Shown: positions 1-9,531, counted from the stretch's first letter. The stretch: 64,000 bases of DNA from Galactobacter sp052108535 (GCA_052108535.1 JBQDZM010000011.1:1-64000), one strand, 5' to 3'. Numbers and translations: made by a program. The notes: generated by a model from the letters alone, not told the origin.

Positions 1-32
1 GGGGGGGGGCCCCCCCCCCCGGGGGCGCCCCC
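1..32. other. G/C homopolymer blocks at the window edge
   Basis: The first 32 bases are runs of G, C, G and C with almost no other base. Nothing similar occurs elsewhere in the window. Such blocks are typical of contig-end or low-quality sequence, though a real GC-rich hairpin cannot be excluded. No gene is read through it. Confidence 0.5.
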
Positions 33-341
33 CACCGCCGTCGGCCATTTGGGAGGACAGGGCAGATGAAGCGGACAGGCCTGTCGTGAGGGCAGTGGGG
101 AGGCTCACTTCCGCGTCAACCCGTGGATCATGGTAGAGTTTTCTACTGAGAGTTTTCGTGTGGCGAAGTGGACCCGGTCCGTGTTGTGCGCAGGTTGCAC
201 AACGTACGCCACACTTTCGCACGCCTAGCCCCACGAGGTTTTTCGGGGCCCGGGTGCAGAGCGAGGAAACGACCGTACGGCCTTGAGTTTTCCGGGGACA
301 AGGCCGTCAACTCGAAATCATCAACGTTAGGACTGAAGGCA
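33..341 (+). promoter_or_regulatory. rpsL upstream leader
   Basis: Non-coding stretch before rpsL. It holds a -10-like TAGAGT at 134-139 without a convincing -35, and a small dyad with arms at 183-189 and 197-203. An open frame runs from 168 into rpsL, but its first 58 codons do not look like S12. I read the region as promoter and untranslated leader of the str operon. rpoC, which usually lies upstream in actinobacteria, is outside the window. Confidence 0.35.
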
Positions 342-716
342 GTGCCTACTATTCAGCAGCTGGTCCGCAAGGGCCGGACGCCGAAGGTCGTTAAGACCAA
401 GGCTCCCGCCCTGAAGGGCAACCCGATGCGCCGTGGCGTGTGCACTCGCGTGTACACCACCACCCCCAAGAAGCCGAACTCCGCACTCCGTAAGGTCGCA
501 CGTGTGCGTCTGGCCGGCGGCGTCGAGGTCACCGCATACATCCCCGGTGTGGGCCACAACCTCCAGGAGCACTCCATCGTGCTCGTTCGCGGTGGTCGTG
601 TGAAGGACCTCCCCGGTGTGCGTTACAAGATCGTGCGTGGCGCCCTCGACACCCAGGGTGTCAAGGATCGTGGCCAGGCTCGTTCCCGTTACGGTGCCAA
701 GAAGGAGAAGAAGTAA
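342..716 (+). CDS. rpsL: 30S ribosomal protein S12
   Basis: S12 sits at the decoding centre of the small subunit and controls accuracy. The 124-residue product starts MPTIQQLVRKGR, the universal S12 start, from GTG at 342 with AGGA at 329-332. Lys43 (in TPKKPNSALRK) and Lys88 (in GGRVKDLPGVRY), the classic streptomycin-resistance sites, are both wild type, so S12 gives no sign of resistance. The stop overlaps the rpsG start by one base (TAATG). A start at 168 would add 58 residues foreign to the family. First gene of the str operon. Confidence 0.98.
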   Translation: MPTIQQLVRKGRTPKVVKTKAPALKGNPMRRGVCTRVYTTTPKKPNSALRKVARVRLAGGVEVTAYIPGVGHNLQEHSIVLVRGGRVKDLPGVRYKIVRGALDTQGVKDRGQARSRYGAKKEKK

Positions 717-1186
717 TGCCTCGTAAGGGACCCGCGCCGAAGCGCCCCATCGTCAATGACCCGGTCTACGGCTCCCAGCTGGTCACCCAGCTGATCAACA
801 AGGTGCTGCAGGACGGCAAGAAGTCCACCGCAGAGCGGATTGTCTACGGAGCCCTCGAGGGCGCCCAGGCCAAGACCGGCTCCGATCCGGTGGCGACCCT
901 CAAGAAGGCCATGGACAACATCCGTCCGGCCATCGAGGTCAAGTCCCGCCGCGTCGGTGGCGCCACCTACCAGGTGCCCGTCGAGGTCAAGCCCGGTCGC
1001 GCGACCGCCCTGGCCCTGCGCTGGCTGGTCGGCTTCTCCAAGGTTCGCCGCGAGAAGACCATGACCGACCGCCTGATGAACGAGATCCTCGACGCCTCCA
1101 ACGGCCTCGGTGCAGCAGTCAAGCGCCGCGAGGACACGCACAAGATGGCCGAGTCCAACAAGGCCTTCGCTCACTACCGCTGGTAA
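716..1186 (+). CDS. rpsG: 30S ribosomal protein S7
   Basis: S7 nucleates assembly of the 30S head and contacts the E-site tRNA. At 156 residues it has the normal bacterial length, begins MPRKGPAPKR and ends KAFAHYRW as in actinobacterial S7. Translationally coupled to rpsL through TAATG. It is followed by a strong stem-loop and then fusA, the usual str order. Confidence 0.98.
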   Translation: MPRKGPAPKRPIVNDPVYGSQLVTQLINKVLQDGKKSTAERIVYGALEGAQAKTGSDPVATLKKAMDNIRPAIEVKSRRVGGATYQVPVEVKPGRATALALRWLVGFSKVRREKTMTDRLMNEILDASNGLGAAVKRREDTHKMAESNKAFAHYRW

Positions 1187-1202
1187 GAGTTCGTCCTTGT
1201 CC

Positions 1203-1245
1203 GTTCCTCCTCCCCTGACCGTGACCCGGTCGGGGGAGGGGGAAC
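1203..1245 (+). terminator. Stem-loop between rpsG and fusA
   Basis: Arms 1203-1220 and 1228-1245 pair over 18 bp with two G-T wobbles and a 7-nt loop. No T tract follows. It lies inside the str operon, so it may be a partial terminator, a processing site or an mRNA-stabilising element setting the ratio of ribosomal proteins to elongation factors. Confidence 0.6.
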
Positions 1246-1283
1246 GATAAGCGGTACGAAGAAGACACTTAAAGGGAGACATC

Positions 1284-3398
1284 GTGGCACAGGACGTGCT
1301 CACCGACCTCAAGAAGGTCCGCAACATCGGCATCATGGCGCACATCGATGCTGGCAAGACCACCACCACGGAGCGCATCCTGTACTACACGGGTGTGAAC
1401 CACAAGCTGGGCGAGACGCACGATGGTGCCTCGACTACCGACTGGATGGAGCAGGAGAAGGAGCGTGGTATCACCATTACCTCCGCTGCCGTCACGTGCT
1501 TCTGGAACGGTAACCAGATCAACATCATCGACACCCCCGGCCACGTCGACTTCACGGTCGAGGTCGAGCGTGCACTGCGCGTGCTCGATGGCGCCGTTGC
1601 CGTCTTCGACGGCAAGGAGGGCGTTGAGCCCCAGTCCGAGACCGTCTGGCGTCAGGCTGACAAGTACGATGTCCCGCGCATCTGCTTCGTCAACAAGATG
1701 GACAAGATGGGCGCAGACTTCTACTTCACCGTGGACACCATTGTGAACCGTCTGGGTGCCACCCCGCTGGTCATGCAGTTGCCCATCGGTGCAGAGTCCG
1801 ACTTCGTCGGTGTCGTGGACCTGCTCTCCATGAAGGCCTTCGTCTGGGAAGGCGACGCCAAGGGCGACGTGACCCTGGGCGCAGAGTACGAGACCAAGGA
1901 GATCCCCGCTGACCTCCAGGATCGTGCAGAGGAATACCGCTCCAAGCTCGTTGAGCAGGTCGCGGAGTCCTCGGACGAGCTCATGGAGAAGTACCTCGAA
2001 GGCGAAGAGATCTCCGTCGAGGAGCTCAAGGCCGGCATCCGCAAGATGACCGTGAACTCCGAGGCCTACCCCGTGTTCTGTGGCTCCGCCTTCAAGAACC
2101 GCGGTGTCCAGCCCATGCTGGATGCGGTCATCGACTTCCTCCCCGCCCCCGTGGACGTGCCCCCCATGATCGGTCACGACCCCAAGGACGAAGAGGTTGA
2201 GCTGACCCGCAAGCCCTCCGACGAGGAGCCCTTCTCCGCTCTGGCCTTCAAGATCGCCGCCCACCCGTTCTTTGGGCAGCTGACCTTCGTGCGCGTGTAC
2301 TCCGGTCACCTCTCCGCAGGTGCCCAGGTGCTCAACACCACCAAGGGCAAGAAGGAGCGCATCGGCAAGCTCTTCCAGATGCACGCCAACAAGGAGGAGC
2401 CCGTCGACGAGCTCCACGCCGGCCACATCTACGCGGTCATCGGCCTGAAGGACACCACCACCGGTGACACCCTCGCCGCCTCCAACGCGCCGATCGTGCT
2501 CGAGTCCATGCAGTTCCCCGAGCCCGTGATCTTCGTGGCGATTGAGCCCAAGACCAAGGGTGACCAGGAAAAGCTCTCCACCGCCATCCAGAAGCTGGCT
2601 GCGGAGGACCCGACCTTCACGGTGTCCCTGAACGAAGAGACCGGCCAGACCGAAATCGGCGGCATGGGCGAGCTCCACCTGGACATCCTGGTGGACCGCA
2701 TGCGTCGCGAGTTCCGCGTCGAGGCCAACGTTGGCAAGCCGCAGGTGGCTTACCGCGAGACCATCAAGAAGAAGGTCGAGAAGGTCGACTTCACCCACAA
2801 GAAGCAGACCGGTGGTTCCGGTCAGTTCGCAAAGGTGCAGGTCAGCTTCGAGCCCCTCGACACGGCGGAAGGCGAGCTCTACGAGTTCAAGAACGCCGTC
2901 ACCGGTGGTCGTATCCCGCGCGAGTACATCCCCTCCGTGGATCACGGTATCCAGGACGCCATGCAGCTCGGCGTGCTGGCCGGCTACCCCATGGTGGGCG
3001 TCAAGGCCACACTGCTTGACGGCGCGTACCACGATGTGGACTCCTCCGAAATGGCGTTCAAGATCGCCGGCTCCCAGGTGTTCAAGGAAGGTGCACGTCG
3101 CGCCAACCCGGTCATCCTCGAGCCGCTCATGAGCGTCGAGGTCCGTACTCCCGAGGAGTACATGGGCGATGTCATCGGTGACCTGAACTCCCGTCGTGGT
3201 TCCATCCAGTCCATGGAGGACGCTGCAGGCGTCAAGGTCGTCAAGGCCTTCGTCCCGCTGTCCGAGATGTTCGGCTACATCGGCGACCTGCGTTCCAAGA
3301 CTCAGGGTCGCGCCGTGTACTCGATGGAGTTCAACTCCTACGCCGAGGTCCCCAAGGCCGTGGCTGACGAGATCATCCAGAAGTCCCGCGGCGAGTAA
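1284..3398 (+). CDS. fusA: Elongation factor G
   Basis: EF-G is the GTPase that drives translocation and, with RRF, ribosome recycling. The 704-residue protein has the G1 loop AHIDAGKTTTTERIL, the switch-I stretch GITITSAA, the DTPGHVDF G3 motif and NKMDKMGAD (G4). Domains II-V follow, including GGMGELHLDIL and the C-terminal RSKTQGRAVYSMEF segment. GTG start at 1284 preceded by GGGAG at 1274-1278. No internal disruption. Long open frames antisense to this gene are codon-bias shadows. Confidence 0.98.
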   Translation: MAQDVLTDLKKVRNIGIMAHIDAGKTTTTERILYYTGVNHKLGETHDGASTTDWMEQEKERGITITSAAVTCFWNGNQINIIDTPGHVDFTVEVERALRVLDGAVAVFDGKEGVEPQSETVWRQADKYDVPRICFVNKMDKMGADFYFTVDTIVNRLGATPLVMQLPIGAESDFVGVVDLLSMKAFVWEGDAKGDVTLGAEYETKEIPADLQDRAEEYRSKLVEQVAESSDELMEKYLEGEEISVEELKAGIRKMTVNSEAYPVFCGSAFKNRGVQPMLDAVIDFLPAPVDVPPMIGHDPKDEEVELTRKPSDEEPFSALAFKIAAHPFFGQLTFVRVYSGHLSAGAQVLNTTKGKKERIGKLFQMHANKEEPVDELHAGHIYAVIGLKDTTTGDTLAASNAPIVLESMQFPEPVIFVAIEPKTKGDQEKLSTAIQKLAAEDPTFTVSLNEETGQTEIGGMGELHLDILVDRMRREFRVEANVGKPQVAYRETIKKKVEKVDFTHKKQTGGSGQFAKVQVSFEPLDTAEGELYEFKNAVTGGRIPREYIPSVDHGIQDAMQLGVLAGYPMVGVKATLLDGAYHDVDSSEMAFKIAGSQVFKEGARRANPVILEPLMSVEVRTPEEYMGDVIGDLNSRRGSIQSMEDAAGVKVVKAFVPLSEMFGYIGDLRSKTQGRAVYSMEFNSYAEVPKAVADEIIQKSRGE

Positions 3399-3412
3399 TC
3401 GTACGAGGAGAC

Positions 3413-3453
3413 GGGATTCGGTGCCCAGCCGCAAGGCCTGGGCACCGAATCCC
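3413..3453 (+). terminator. Stem-loop after fusA (1)
   Basis: Arms 3413-3428 and 3438-3453 form a perfect 16-bp stem with a 9-nt loop directly after fusA. There is no T tract. Together with the next hairpin it separates fusA from tuf. Confidence 0.65.
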
Positions 3454-3454
3454 A

Positions 3455-3484
3455 CCGGTCGGGGGTGTCATCGCCCCCGACTGG
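3455..3484 (+). terminator. Stem-loop after fusA (2)
   Basis: A second GC-rich dyad, centred on GTCGGGGG and CCCCCGAC with flanking wobble pairs, follows the first after only a base or two. Tandem hairpins suggest an efficient transcription barrier or a processing site before tuf. Confidence 0.5.
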
Positions 3485-3526
3485 ACGAAACCGACGTCGT
3501 TCTCCCTGAGCGTCGCCGGACCAATT

Positions 3527-3555
3527 TCAACAACACACACAGCCATCGGTAGACT
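3527..3555 (+). promoter_or_regulatory. Candidate tuf promoter
   Basis: TTCAAC (3527-3532) and TAGACT (3550-3555) are 17 bp apart; TAGACT fits the actinobacterial TANNNT -10. Lying after two stem-loops and before tuf, it would allow separate high-level EF-Tu synthesis with a leader of about 60 nt. Confidence 0.45.
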
Positions 3556-3624
3556 GGTGTCAACTGCCTGCACAGTAAGGTGCAGACAGGCCAGACTGCT
3601 GAAGACCAGTTCTAGGAGGAACAA

Positions 3625-4812
3625 GTGGCGAAGGCAAAGTTCGAGCGGACCAAGCCGCACGTCAACATCGGCACCATCGGCCACGTTGACCACGGCAAGA
3701 CCACGCTGACCGCCGCCATTTCCAAGGTGCTTGCGGACAAGTACCCGGATCTCAACGAGCAGCGCGACTTCAACGCCATTGACTCGGCTCCGGAAGAGCG
3801 CCAGCGCGGCATTACCATCAACATCTCCCACATCGAGTACCAGACCGAGAAGCGTCACTACGCTCACGTCGATGCTCCGGGTCACGCCGACTACATCAAG
3901 AACATGATCACCGGCGCTGCTCAGATGGACGGTGCCATCCTCGTGGTCGCCGCCACCGACGGCCCCATGGCTCAGACCCGCGAGCACGTGCTGCTGGCCC
4001 GCCAGGTTGGCGTTCCCGCACTGCTGGTGGCCCTGAACAAGTCCGACATGGTGGACGACGAAGAGCTCCTCGATCTTGTTGAGATGGAGGTGCGCGAGCT
4101 CCTGGGTTCCCAGGGGTTCGACGAGGAGGCTCCGGTCATCCGCGTCTCCGCTCTTAAGGCTCTCGAGGGTGACCCCCAGTGGGTCAAGGCCGTCGAGGAC
4201 CTCATGGACGCCGTGGATGAGTTCATCCCGGATCCGGTGCGCGACACCGACAAGCCGTTCCTGATGCCCATCGAGGACGTCTTCACCATCACCGGTCGCG
4301 GTACCGTCGTTACGGGTCGCGCCGAGCGTGGCACCCTGGCGATCAACTCCGAGGTCGAGATCGTGGGCCTGCGTCCCATCCAGAAGACCACCGTCACGGG
4401 TATCGAGATGTTCCACAAGCAGCTCGATGAGGCCTGGGCCGGCGAGAACTGCGGTCTGCTGCTTCGCGGTATCAAGCGCGAAGACGTGGAGCGCGGCCAG
4501 GTCGTCGTGAAGCCGGGTTCCATCACCCCGCACACCGACTTCGAGGGCAACGTCTACATCCTCTCCAAGGATGAGGGCGGGCGTCACAACCCGTTCTACT
4601 CGAACTACCGCCCGCAGTTCTACTTCCGCACCACCGACGTCACCGGCGTCATCACGCTGCCCGAGGGCACTGAGATGGTCATGCCCGGCGACACCACCGA
4701 AATGAGCGTTGAGCTGATCCAGCCCATCGCCATGGAAGAGGGCCTCGGCTTCGCCATCCGTGAGGGTGGCCGCACCGTGGGCTCGGGCCGCGTCACCAAG
4801 ATCATCAAGTGA
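3625..4812 (+). CDS. tuf: Elongation factor Tu
   Basis: EF-Tu carries aminoacyl-tRNA to the ribosomal A site as a GTP complex. The 395 residues include GHVDHGKTTLTAAI (P-loop), RGITINISHIEY (switch I), DAPGHADYIKNM (G3) and NKSDMVDD (G4), followed by beta-barrel domains II and III. GTG start with an excellent AGGAGG at 3614-3619, 5 nt upstream. The C terminus RVTKIIK is typical. It is the only tuf copy in this window. Confidence 0.98.
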   Translation: MAKAKFERTKPHVNIGTIGHVDHGKTTLTAAISKVLADKYPDLNEQRDFNAIDSAPEERQRGITINISHIEYQTEKRHYAHVDAPGHADYIKNMITGAAQMDGAILVVAATDGPMAQTREHVLLARQVGVPALLVALNKSDMVDDEELLDLVEMEVRELLGSQGFDEEAPVIRVSALKALEGDPQWVKAVEDLMDAVDEFIPDPVRDTDKPFLMPIEDVFTITGRGTVVTGRAERGTLAINSEVEIVGLRPIQKTTVTGIEMFHKQLDEAWAGENCGLLLRGIKREDVERGQVVVKPGSITPHTDFEGNVYILSKDEGGRHNPFYSNYRPQFYFRTTDVTGVITLPEGTEMVMPGDTTEMSVELIQPIAMEEGLGFAIREGGRTVGSGRVTKIIK

Positions 4813-4851
4813 TCTTGAACTGACCTGCCCGGACTGAGTAGTCCGTGACGT

Positions 4852-4885
4852 AAGGGGCCCGGCACCGTTTGGTGCCGGGCCCCTT
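4852..4885 (+). terminator. str operon terminator
   Basis: Perfect 15-bp stem (4852-4866 with 4871-4885) and a GTTT loop, starting 39 nt after the tuf stop. No long T tract, as for most terminators in this window. Confidence 0.85.
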
Positions 4886-5272
4886 CGTCGTCCCTCTGCC
4901 GCGAACGATCTGGCCGGGCACGAACGATGTGGCACAGATCAAACGGATCGGAGGAGATAGGGGATTGGCATAACCCCACTCGATCTGAGAGACTATATGG
5001 GTTGATCTTCATCGCATCCCTTCGATGCGATGGGCCCCAAGGATTCGTTCAAGGGCAGGATCAACCGGTCCCCGTAGATGAGTGTGTCCCAGTCGTTTGA
5101 AGCAAATTGGCGACACGCCCGAGTGCGGGGGTCGGAGTCTCGTCGAGGCGAGGAACCCAAATCGTCATGATTCGGATTCGGTTCGACGCAGGCGTGCCGG
5201 TCGGCCAGAGATGGCCGGCCCGTCAAGGCACAACTACTTACATAGTGCTAACCAAGAGAGAGGCCACAAGCC
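4886..5272 (+). promoter_or_regulatory. S10 operon promoter and leader region
   Basis: Part of a 460-bp gene-free interval. A candidate promoter is TTGGCA (4965-4970), an 18-bp spacer, then GAGACT (4989-4994). Just downstream is a perfect 9-bp hairpin, arms 5010-5018 and 5024-5032, in what would be the early transcript. The remaining 240 nt up to rpsJ hold no convincing gene and would form a long S10 leader; in other bacteria such leaders mediate autoregulation by L4. That role here is inference only. Confidence 0.45.
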
Positions 5273-5581
5273 ATGGCGGGACAGAAGATCCGCATCCGGC
5301 TGAAGTCGTACGACCACGAGGTCATCGACACGTCCGCCCGCAAGATCGTTGAGACGGTCACCCGCGCAGGCGCCACGGTCGTTGGACCCGTGCCGCTGCC
5401 GACCGAGAAGAACGTGTACTGCGTTATCCGGTCGCCGCACAAGTACAAGGACAGCCGCGAACACTTCGAGATGCGCACGCACAAGCGCCTCATCGACATC
5501 GTGGACCCGACGCCTAAGGCCGTCGATTCGCTCATGCGTCTCGACCTGCCGGCAGACGTCAACATCGAGATCAAGCTCTGA
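5273..5581 (+). CDS. rpsJ: 30S ribosomal protein S10 (NusE)
   Basis: S10 is part of the 30S head and, as NusE, links NusB/NusG to transcribing RNA polymerase. The 102 residues begin MAGQKIRIRLKSYDHEVID and contain the conserved GPVPLPTEKN loop. ATG at 5273. First gene of the S10 operon, 18 nt before rplC. Confidence 0.98.
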   Translation: MAGQKIRIRLKSYDHEVIDTSARKIVETVTRAGATVVGPVPLPTEKNVYCVIRSPHKYKDSREHFEMRTHKRLIDIVDPTPKAVDSLMRLDLPADVNIEIKL

Positions 5582-5599
5582 AGGGGGTGCTGAGAGACT

Positions 5600-6250
5600 A
5601 TGACCGCAACCCGTAATGTCAAGGGCCTGCTGGGCACGAAGCTCGGCATGACCCAGGTCTGGGACAGCAACAACAACGTCATCCCCGTCACCGTGGTGAA
5701 GGCCGATGCGAACGTCGTCACCCAGCTGCTGGATGAAAACAAGGACGGCTACACCGCCGTTCAGATCGGCTACGGCCAGATCGACCCGCGCAAGGTGACC
5801 AAGCCGCTGGCAGGCCACTTCAAGGCCGCCGGTGTGACGCCCCGTCGTCACGTCGTGGAGCTGCGCACCGCTGACGCCGCCGAGTACGCACTCGGCCAGG
5901 AACTCTCCGTCGAGGTCTTCGAGGCCGGCCAGAAGGTCGACGTCGTTGGTACCACGAAGGGTAAGGGTTTCGCCGGCGTGATGAAGCGTCACGGCTTCAA
6001 GGGCGTCTCCGCCTCTCACGGTCAGCACAAGAACCACCGCAAGCCCGGCTCGATCGGTGAGGCCTCCACCCCGAGCCGTGTCTTCAAGGGCATGCGCATG
6101 GCCGGTCGCATGGGCGCCGTCCGCCACACCACCATGAACCTGACGGTTCACGCTGTGGACGCGGAGAACAATCTGCTGCTCATCAAGGGCGCCGTCCCCG
6201 GCGCTCGCGGCCAGGTCGTCCTGGTCCGTTCCGCTGTGAAGGGAGCCTGA
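5600..6250 (+). CDS. rplC: 50S ribosomal protein L3
   Basis: L3 is an early assembly protein close to the peptidyl transferase centre. The 216-residue product carries GLLGTKLGMTQVW near the N terminus and the basic loop with KRHGFKG, SHGQHKNHRKPGSIG and GRMGAVRHT that reaches into 23S rRNA. GGGGG at 5584-5588 lies upstream of the ATG at 5600. Second gene of the S10 operon. Confidence 0.98.
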   Translation: MTATRNVKGLLGTKLGMTQVWDSNNNVIPVTVVKADANVVTQLLDENKDGYTAVQIGYGQIDPRKVTKPLAGHFKAAGVTPRRHVVELRTADAAEYALGQELSVEVFEAGQKVDVVGTTKGKGFAGVMKRHGFKGVSASHGQHKNHRKPGSIGEASTPSRVFKGMRMAGRMGAVRHTTMNLTVHAVDAENNLLLIKGAVPGARGQVVLVRSAVKGA

Positions 6251-6254
6251 AACC

Positions 6255-6857
6255 ATGACGAAGGCACTTTCCGTCGACCTCCCCGCTGAGATCTTCGACG
6301 TACAGACCAACGTCCCGCTGCTGCACCAGGTCGTCGTGGCCCAGCTGGCCGCCGCCCGCCAGGGTACTCACAAGGTGAAGAACCGTGGTGAGGTCTCCGG
6401 CGCCGGTCGCAAGCCGTTCAAGCAGAAGGGCACCGGCCGCGCTCGTCAGGGCTCCATCCGCGCCCCTCACATGACCGGCGGTGGCATCGTCCACGGCCCC
6501 ACGCCGCGTTCCTACGCGCAGCGCACCCCCAAGAAGATGAAGGCTGCTGCACTGCGCGGCGCCCTCTCCGATCGCGCACGTCACGAGCGTATCCACGTTG
6601 TGGAGAACATCATCGAGGGCACCAAGCCCTCCACGAAGCTCGCCAAGGCTGCGCTGGCCGGCTTGTCCGACCGCAAGAACCTGCTCGTGGTGCTCGACCG
6701 CGGTAACGATGTCGCGGCCCTCTCGGTCCGCAACCTCGGCACTGTGCACGCCGTCTACGTCGACCAGCTGAACACGTACGACGTGCTCATCGCCGACGAC
6801 GTCGTGTTCACCAAGGCCGCCTTCGACGCACTCGTCAACAAGGAGGCCTCCAAGTGA
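6255..6857 (+). CDS. rplD: 50S ribosomal protein L4
   Basis: L4 lines the exit tunnel through its extended loop (KPFKQKGTGRARQGSIRAP, macrolide-contacting region). In enterobacteria it also represses the S10 operon. 200 residues, normal length. Starts 4 nt after rplC and overlaps rplW by 4 bases, implying tight coupling. The loop shows no insertion or deletion of the kind seen in macrolide-resistant strains. Confidence 0.98.
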   Translation: MTKALSVDLPAEIFDVQTNVPLLHQVVVAQLAAARQGTHKVKNRGEVSGAGRKPFKQKGTGRARQGSIRAPHMTGGGIVHGPTPRSYAQRTPKKMKAAALRGALSDRARHERIHVVENIIEGTKPSTKLAKAALAGLSDRKNLLVVLDRGNDVAALSVRNLGTVHAVYVDQLNTYDVLIADDVVFTKAAFDALVNKEASK

Positions 6858-7159
6858 GCGCAACTGAAAAGTCCCTGCACGACGTGCTGGTGGCACCGGT
6901 CGTCTCCGAGAAGTCCTACAACCTCGTTGACCAGGGCCAGTACACCTTCCTGGTGGACACTCGCAGCAACAAGACCGAGATCAAGAACGCCGTGGAGTCC
7001 ATCTACGGTGTCGAGGTCGCGTCGATCAACACCATCAACCGCCCTGGTAAGCGTCAGCGCACCAAGTTCGGTTGGGGTCAGCGCAAGAACACCAAGCGCG
7101 CCATCGTCACCCTCAAGGGCGACGCCACCATCGATATCTTCGGCGGTCCGCTCGCCTGA
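6854..7159 (+). CDS. rplW: 50S ribosomal protein L23
   Basis: L23 lies at the tunnel exit and docks trigger factor and SRP. 101 residues with VSEKSYNL and the FGWGQRKNTKRAIV segment. GTG start within the rplD stop (GTGA, 4-base overlap) preceded by AGGAGG at 6841-6846. A normal member of the S10 operon. Confidence 0.98.
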   Translation: MSATEKSLHDVLVAPVVSEKSYNLVDQGQYTFLVDTRSNKTEIKNAVESIYGVEVASINTINRPGKRQRTKFGWGQRKNTKRAIVTLKGDATIDIFGGPLA

Positions 7160-7190
7160 GCGGAGACCACTTTAACGAGGAACAAAAAAC

Positions 7191-8030
<840 letters not shown>

Positions 8031-8042
8031 TAGGAGCAAGAC

Positions 8043-8324
8043 ATGCCACGCAGTCTGAAAAAGGGTCCCTTCGTTGACCAGCACCTCTACCTGAAGGTTC
8101 TGGCCGAGAACGACAAGGGCAGCAAGAACGTCATCAAGACGTGGTCTCGCCGTTCCATGATCATCCCCGACATGCTCGGGCACACGATCGCGGTTCACGA
8201 CGGACGCAAGCACATTCCGGTGTTCGTCACCGAATCCATGGTGGGACACAAGCTCGGGGAGTTCGCTCCCACGCGTACGTTCCGCAGCCACGTGAAGGAC
8301 GACAAGAAGGGCAAGCGTCGCTGA
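8043..8324 (+). CDS. rpsS: 30S ribosomal protein S19
   Basis: S19 contacts S13 and the A-site region of the 30S head. 93 residues beginning MPRSLKKGPFVDQHL, with RRSMIIPDMLGHTIAVHDGRKH and GEFAPTRTF. Starts 12 nt after rplB with AGGAGCAAGAC upstream. Normal length and position. Confidence 0.98.
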   Translation: MPRSLKKGPFVDQHLYLKVLAENDKGSKNVIKTWSRRSMIIPDMLGHTIAVHDGRKHIPVFVTESMVGHKLGEFAPTRTFRSHVKDDKKGKRR

Positions 8325-8376
8325 ACCGCTTTGCGGTCCAGTTTCGCTTGAATCCCTCTTAGGAAGAAGGAAAGCA

Positions 8377-8742
8377 ATGGAAGCCAAGGCTATTGCGCGC
8401 CACTTGCGCGTGACGCCAATGAAGGCCCGGCGCGTCGTCGACCTCGTCCGTGGCAAGCAGACGAACGAAGCGCTCGCCATTCTGAAGTTCGCCCAGCAGG
8501 CGGCTTCGGAGCCGGTGTACAAGGTCGTCGCCTCCGCGGTGGCCAACGCCCGCCAGACCGCCGAGCGGGAAGGGGTGTCCTTCAACGAGGACGAGCTCTT
8601 CATCGCAGAGGCAAGGGTCGACGAGGGTCCGACCATGAAGCGGTTCCAGCCGCGTGCCCAGGGCCGCGCGTTCCGCATCAACAAGCGCACCAGCCACGTC
8701 ACCGTGGTCGTCGCGACGCCTGAGAAGGGTGGGGAGAAGTAA
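8377..8742 (+). CDS. rplV: 50S ribosomal protein L22
   Basis: L22 spans the large subunit; its beta-hairpin lines the exit tunnel. 121 residues with RHLRVTPMKARRVVDLVRG and the hairpin FQPRAQGRAFRINKRTSHVTVVV. AGGAAGAAGGAAAG precedes the ATG. Its stop codon directly abuts the rpsC start. Confidence 0.98.
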   Translation: MEAKAIARHLRVTPMKARRVVDLVRGKQTNEALAILKFAQQAASEPVYKVVASAVANARQTAEREGVSFNEDELFIAEARVDEGPTMKRFQPRAQGRAFRINKRTSHVTVVVATPEKGGEK

Positions 8743-9531
8743 ATGGGTCAGAAGATCAACCCGAACGGCTTCCGACTCGGCATCACCACCGACCACGTGT
8801 CGCACTGGTTCGCCGATTCGAACAAGCCGGGTCAGCGTTACGCTGATTTCGTCAAGGAAGACGTCAAGATCCGCGAGCTGATGACCAAGGGCATGGACCG
8901 TGCCGGCATCGCCAAGGTGGAGATCGAGCGTACGCGTGACCGCGTCCGCGTCGACATCCACACCGCGCGTCCTGGCATCGTCATCGGCCGCCGCGGCGCC
9001 GAGGCCGAGCGTCTGCGCGGTGAGCTGGAGAAGCTCACCTCCAAGCAGGTGCAGCTGAACATCCTCGAGGTCAAGAACCCCGAGATCGATGCTCAGCTCG
9101 TGGCTCAGGGTGTCGCAGAGCAGCTGGCCAGCCGTGTCGCGTTCCGTCGCGCCATGAAGAAGGCCATGCAGTCCGCGATGCGCGCCGGCGCCAAGGGCAT
9201 CCGTGTCCAGTGCTCCGGTCGTCTGGGCGGCGCCGAAATGTCCCGCAAGGAGTTCTACCGCGAGGGCCGTGTGCCCCTGCACACCCTCCGTGCGAACATC
9301 GACTTCGGCACCTTCGAAGCCAAGACGACCTTCGGTCGCATTGGCGTCAAGGTGTGGATCTACAAGGGCGACGTGACCGACAAGGAGCTGGCCCAGCAGC
9401 AGGCCGCTGCTCCTCAGCGCGGTCGCGGCGGTCGCGGCGGTGAACGTCGCGGCGGTGGCGAGCGTCGTCGTCGTCACGAGCAGCAGGCACCGGCTGAGGC
9501 CGCTCCCGCTGCAGAAGGGGGCCAGGCCTGA
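8743..9531 (+). CDS. rpsC: 30S ribosomal protein S3 with Arg/Gly-rich tail
   Basis: S3 forms part of the mRNA entry channel and has helicase-assisting basic residues. 262 residues: an N-terminal KH domain (GIVIGRRGAEAERLR carries the GXXG loop) and a conserved C-terminal domain (GRLGGAEMSRKEFYREG). The last ~35 residues are an actinobacterial-type disordered extension rich in Arg and Gly (GRGGRGGERRGGGERRRR), then Ala/Glu/Pro. No gap to rplV; overlaps rplP by one base. Confidence 0.97.
   Translation: MGQKINPNGFRLGITTDHVSHWFADSNKPGQRYADFVKEDVKIRELMTKGMDRAGIAKVEIERTRDRVRVDIHTARPGIVIGRRGAEAERLRGELEKLTSKQVQLNILEVKNPEIDAQLVAQGVAEQLASRVAFRRAMKKAMQSAMRAGAKGIRVQCSGRLGGAEMSRKEFYREGRVPLHTLRANIDFGTFEAKTTFGRIGVKVWIYKGDVTDKELAQQQAAAPQRGRGGRGGERRGGGERRRRHEQQAPAEAAPAAEGGQA

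Noticed and set aside
168..341. 58-residue N-terminal extension of S12
   Set aside because: No S12 has it and the GTG at 342 gives the canonical start.
1269..3455. 728-codon minus-strand frame opposite fusA
   Set aside because: Shadow of strong codon bias in fusA; composition is low-complexity and resembles no protein. The same applies to long antisense frames over tuf, glmS and guaB.
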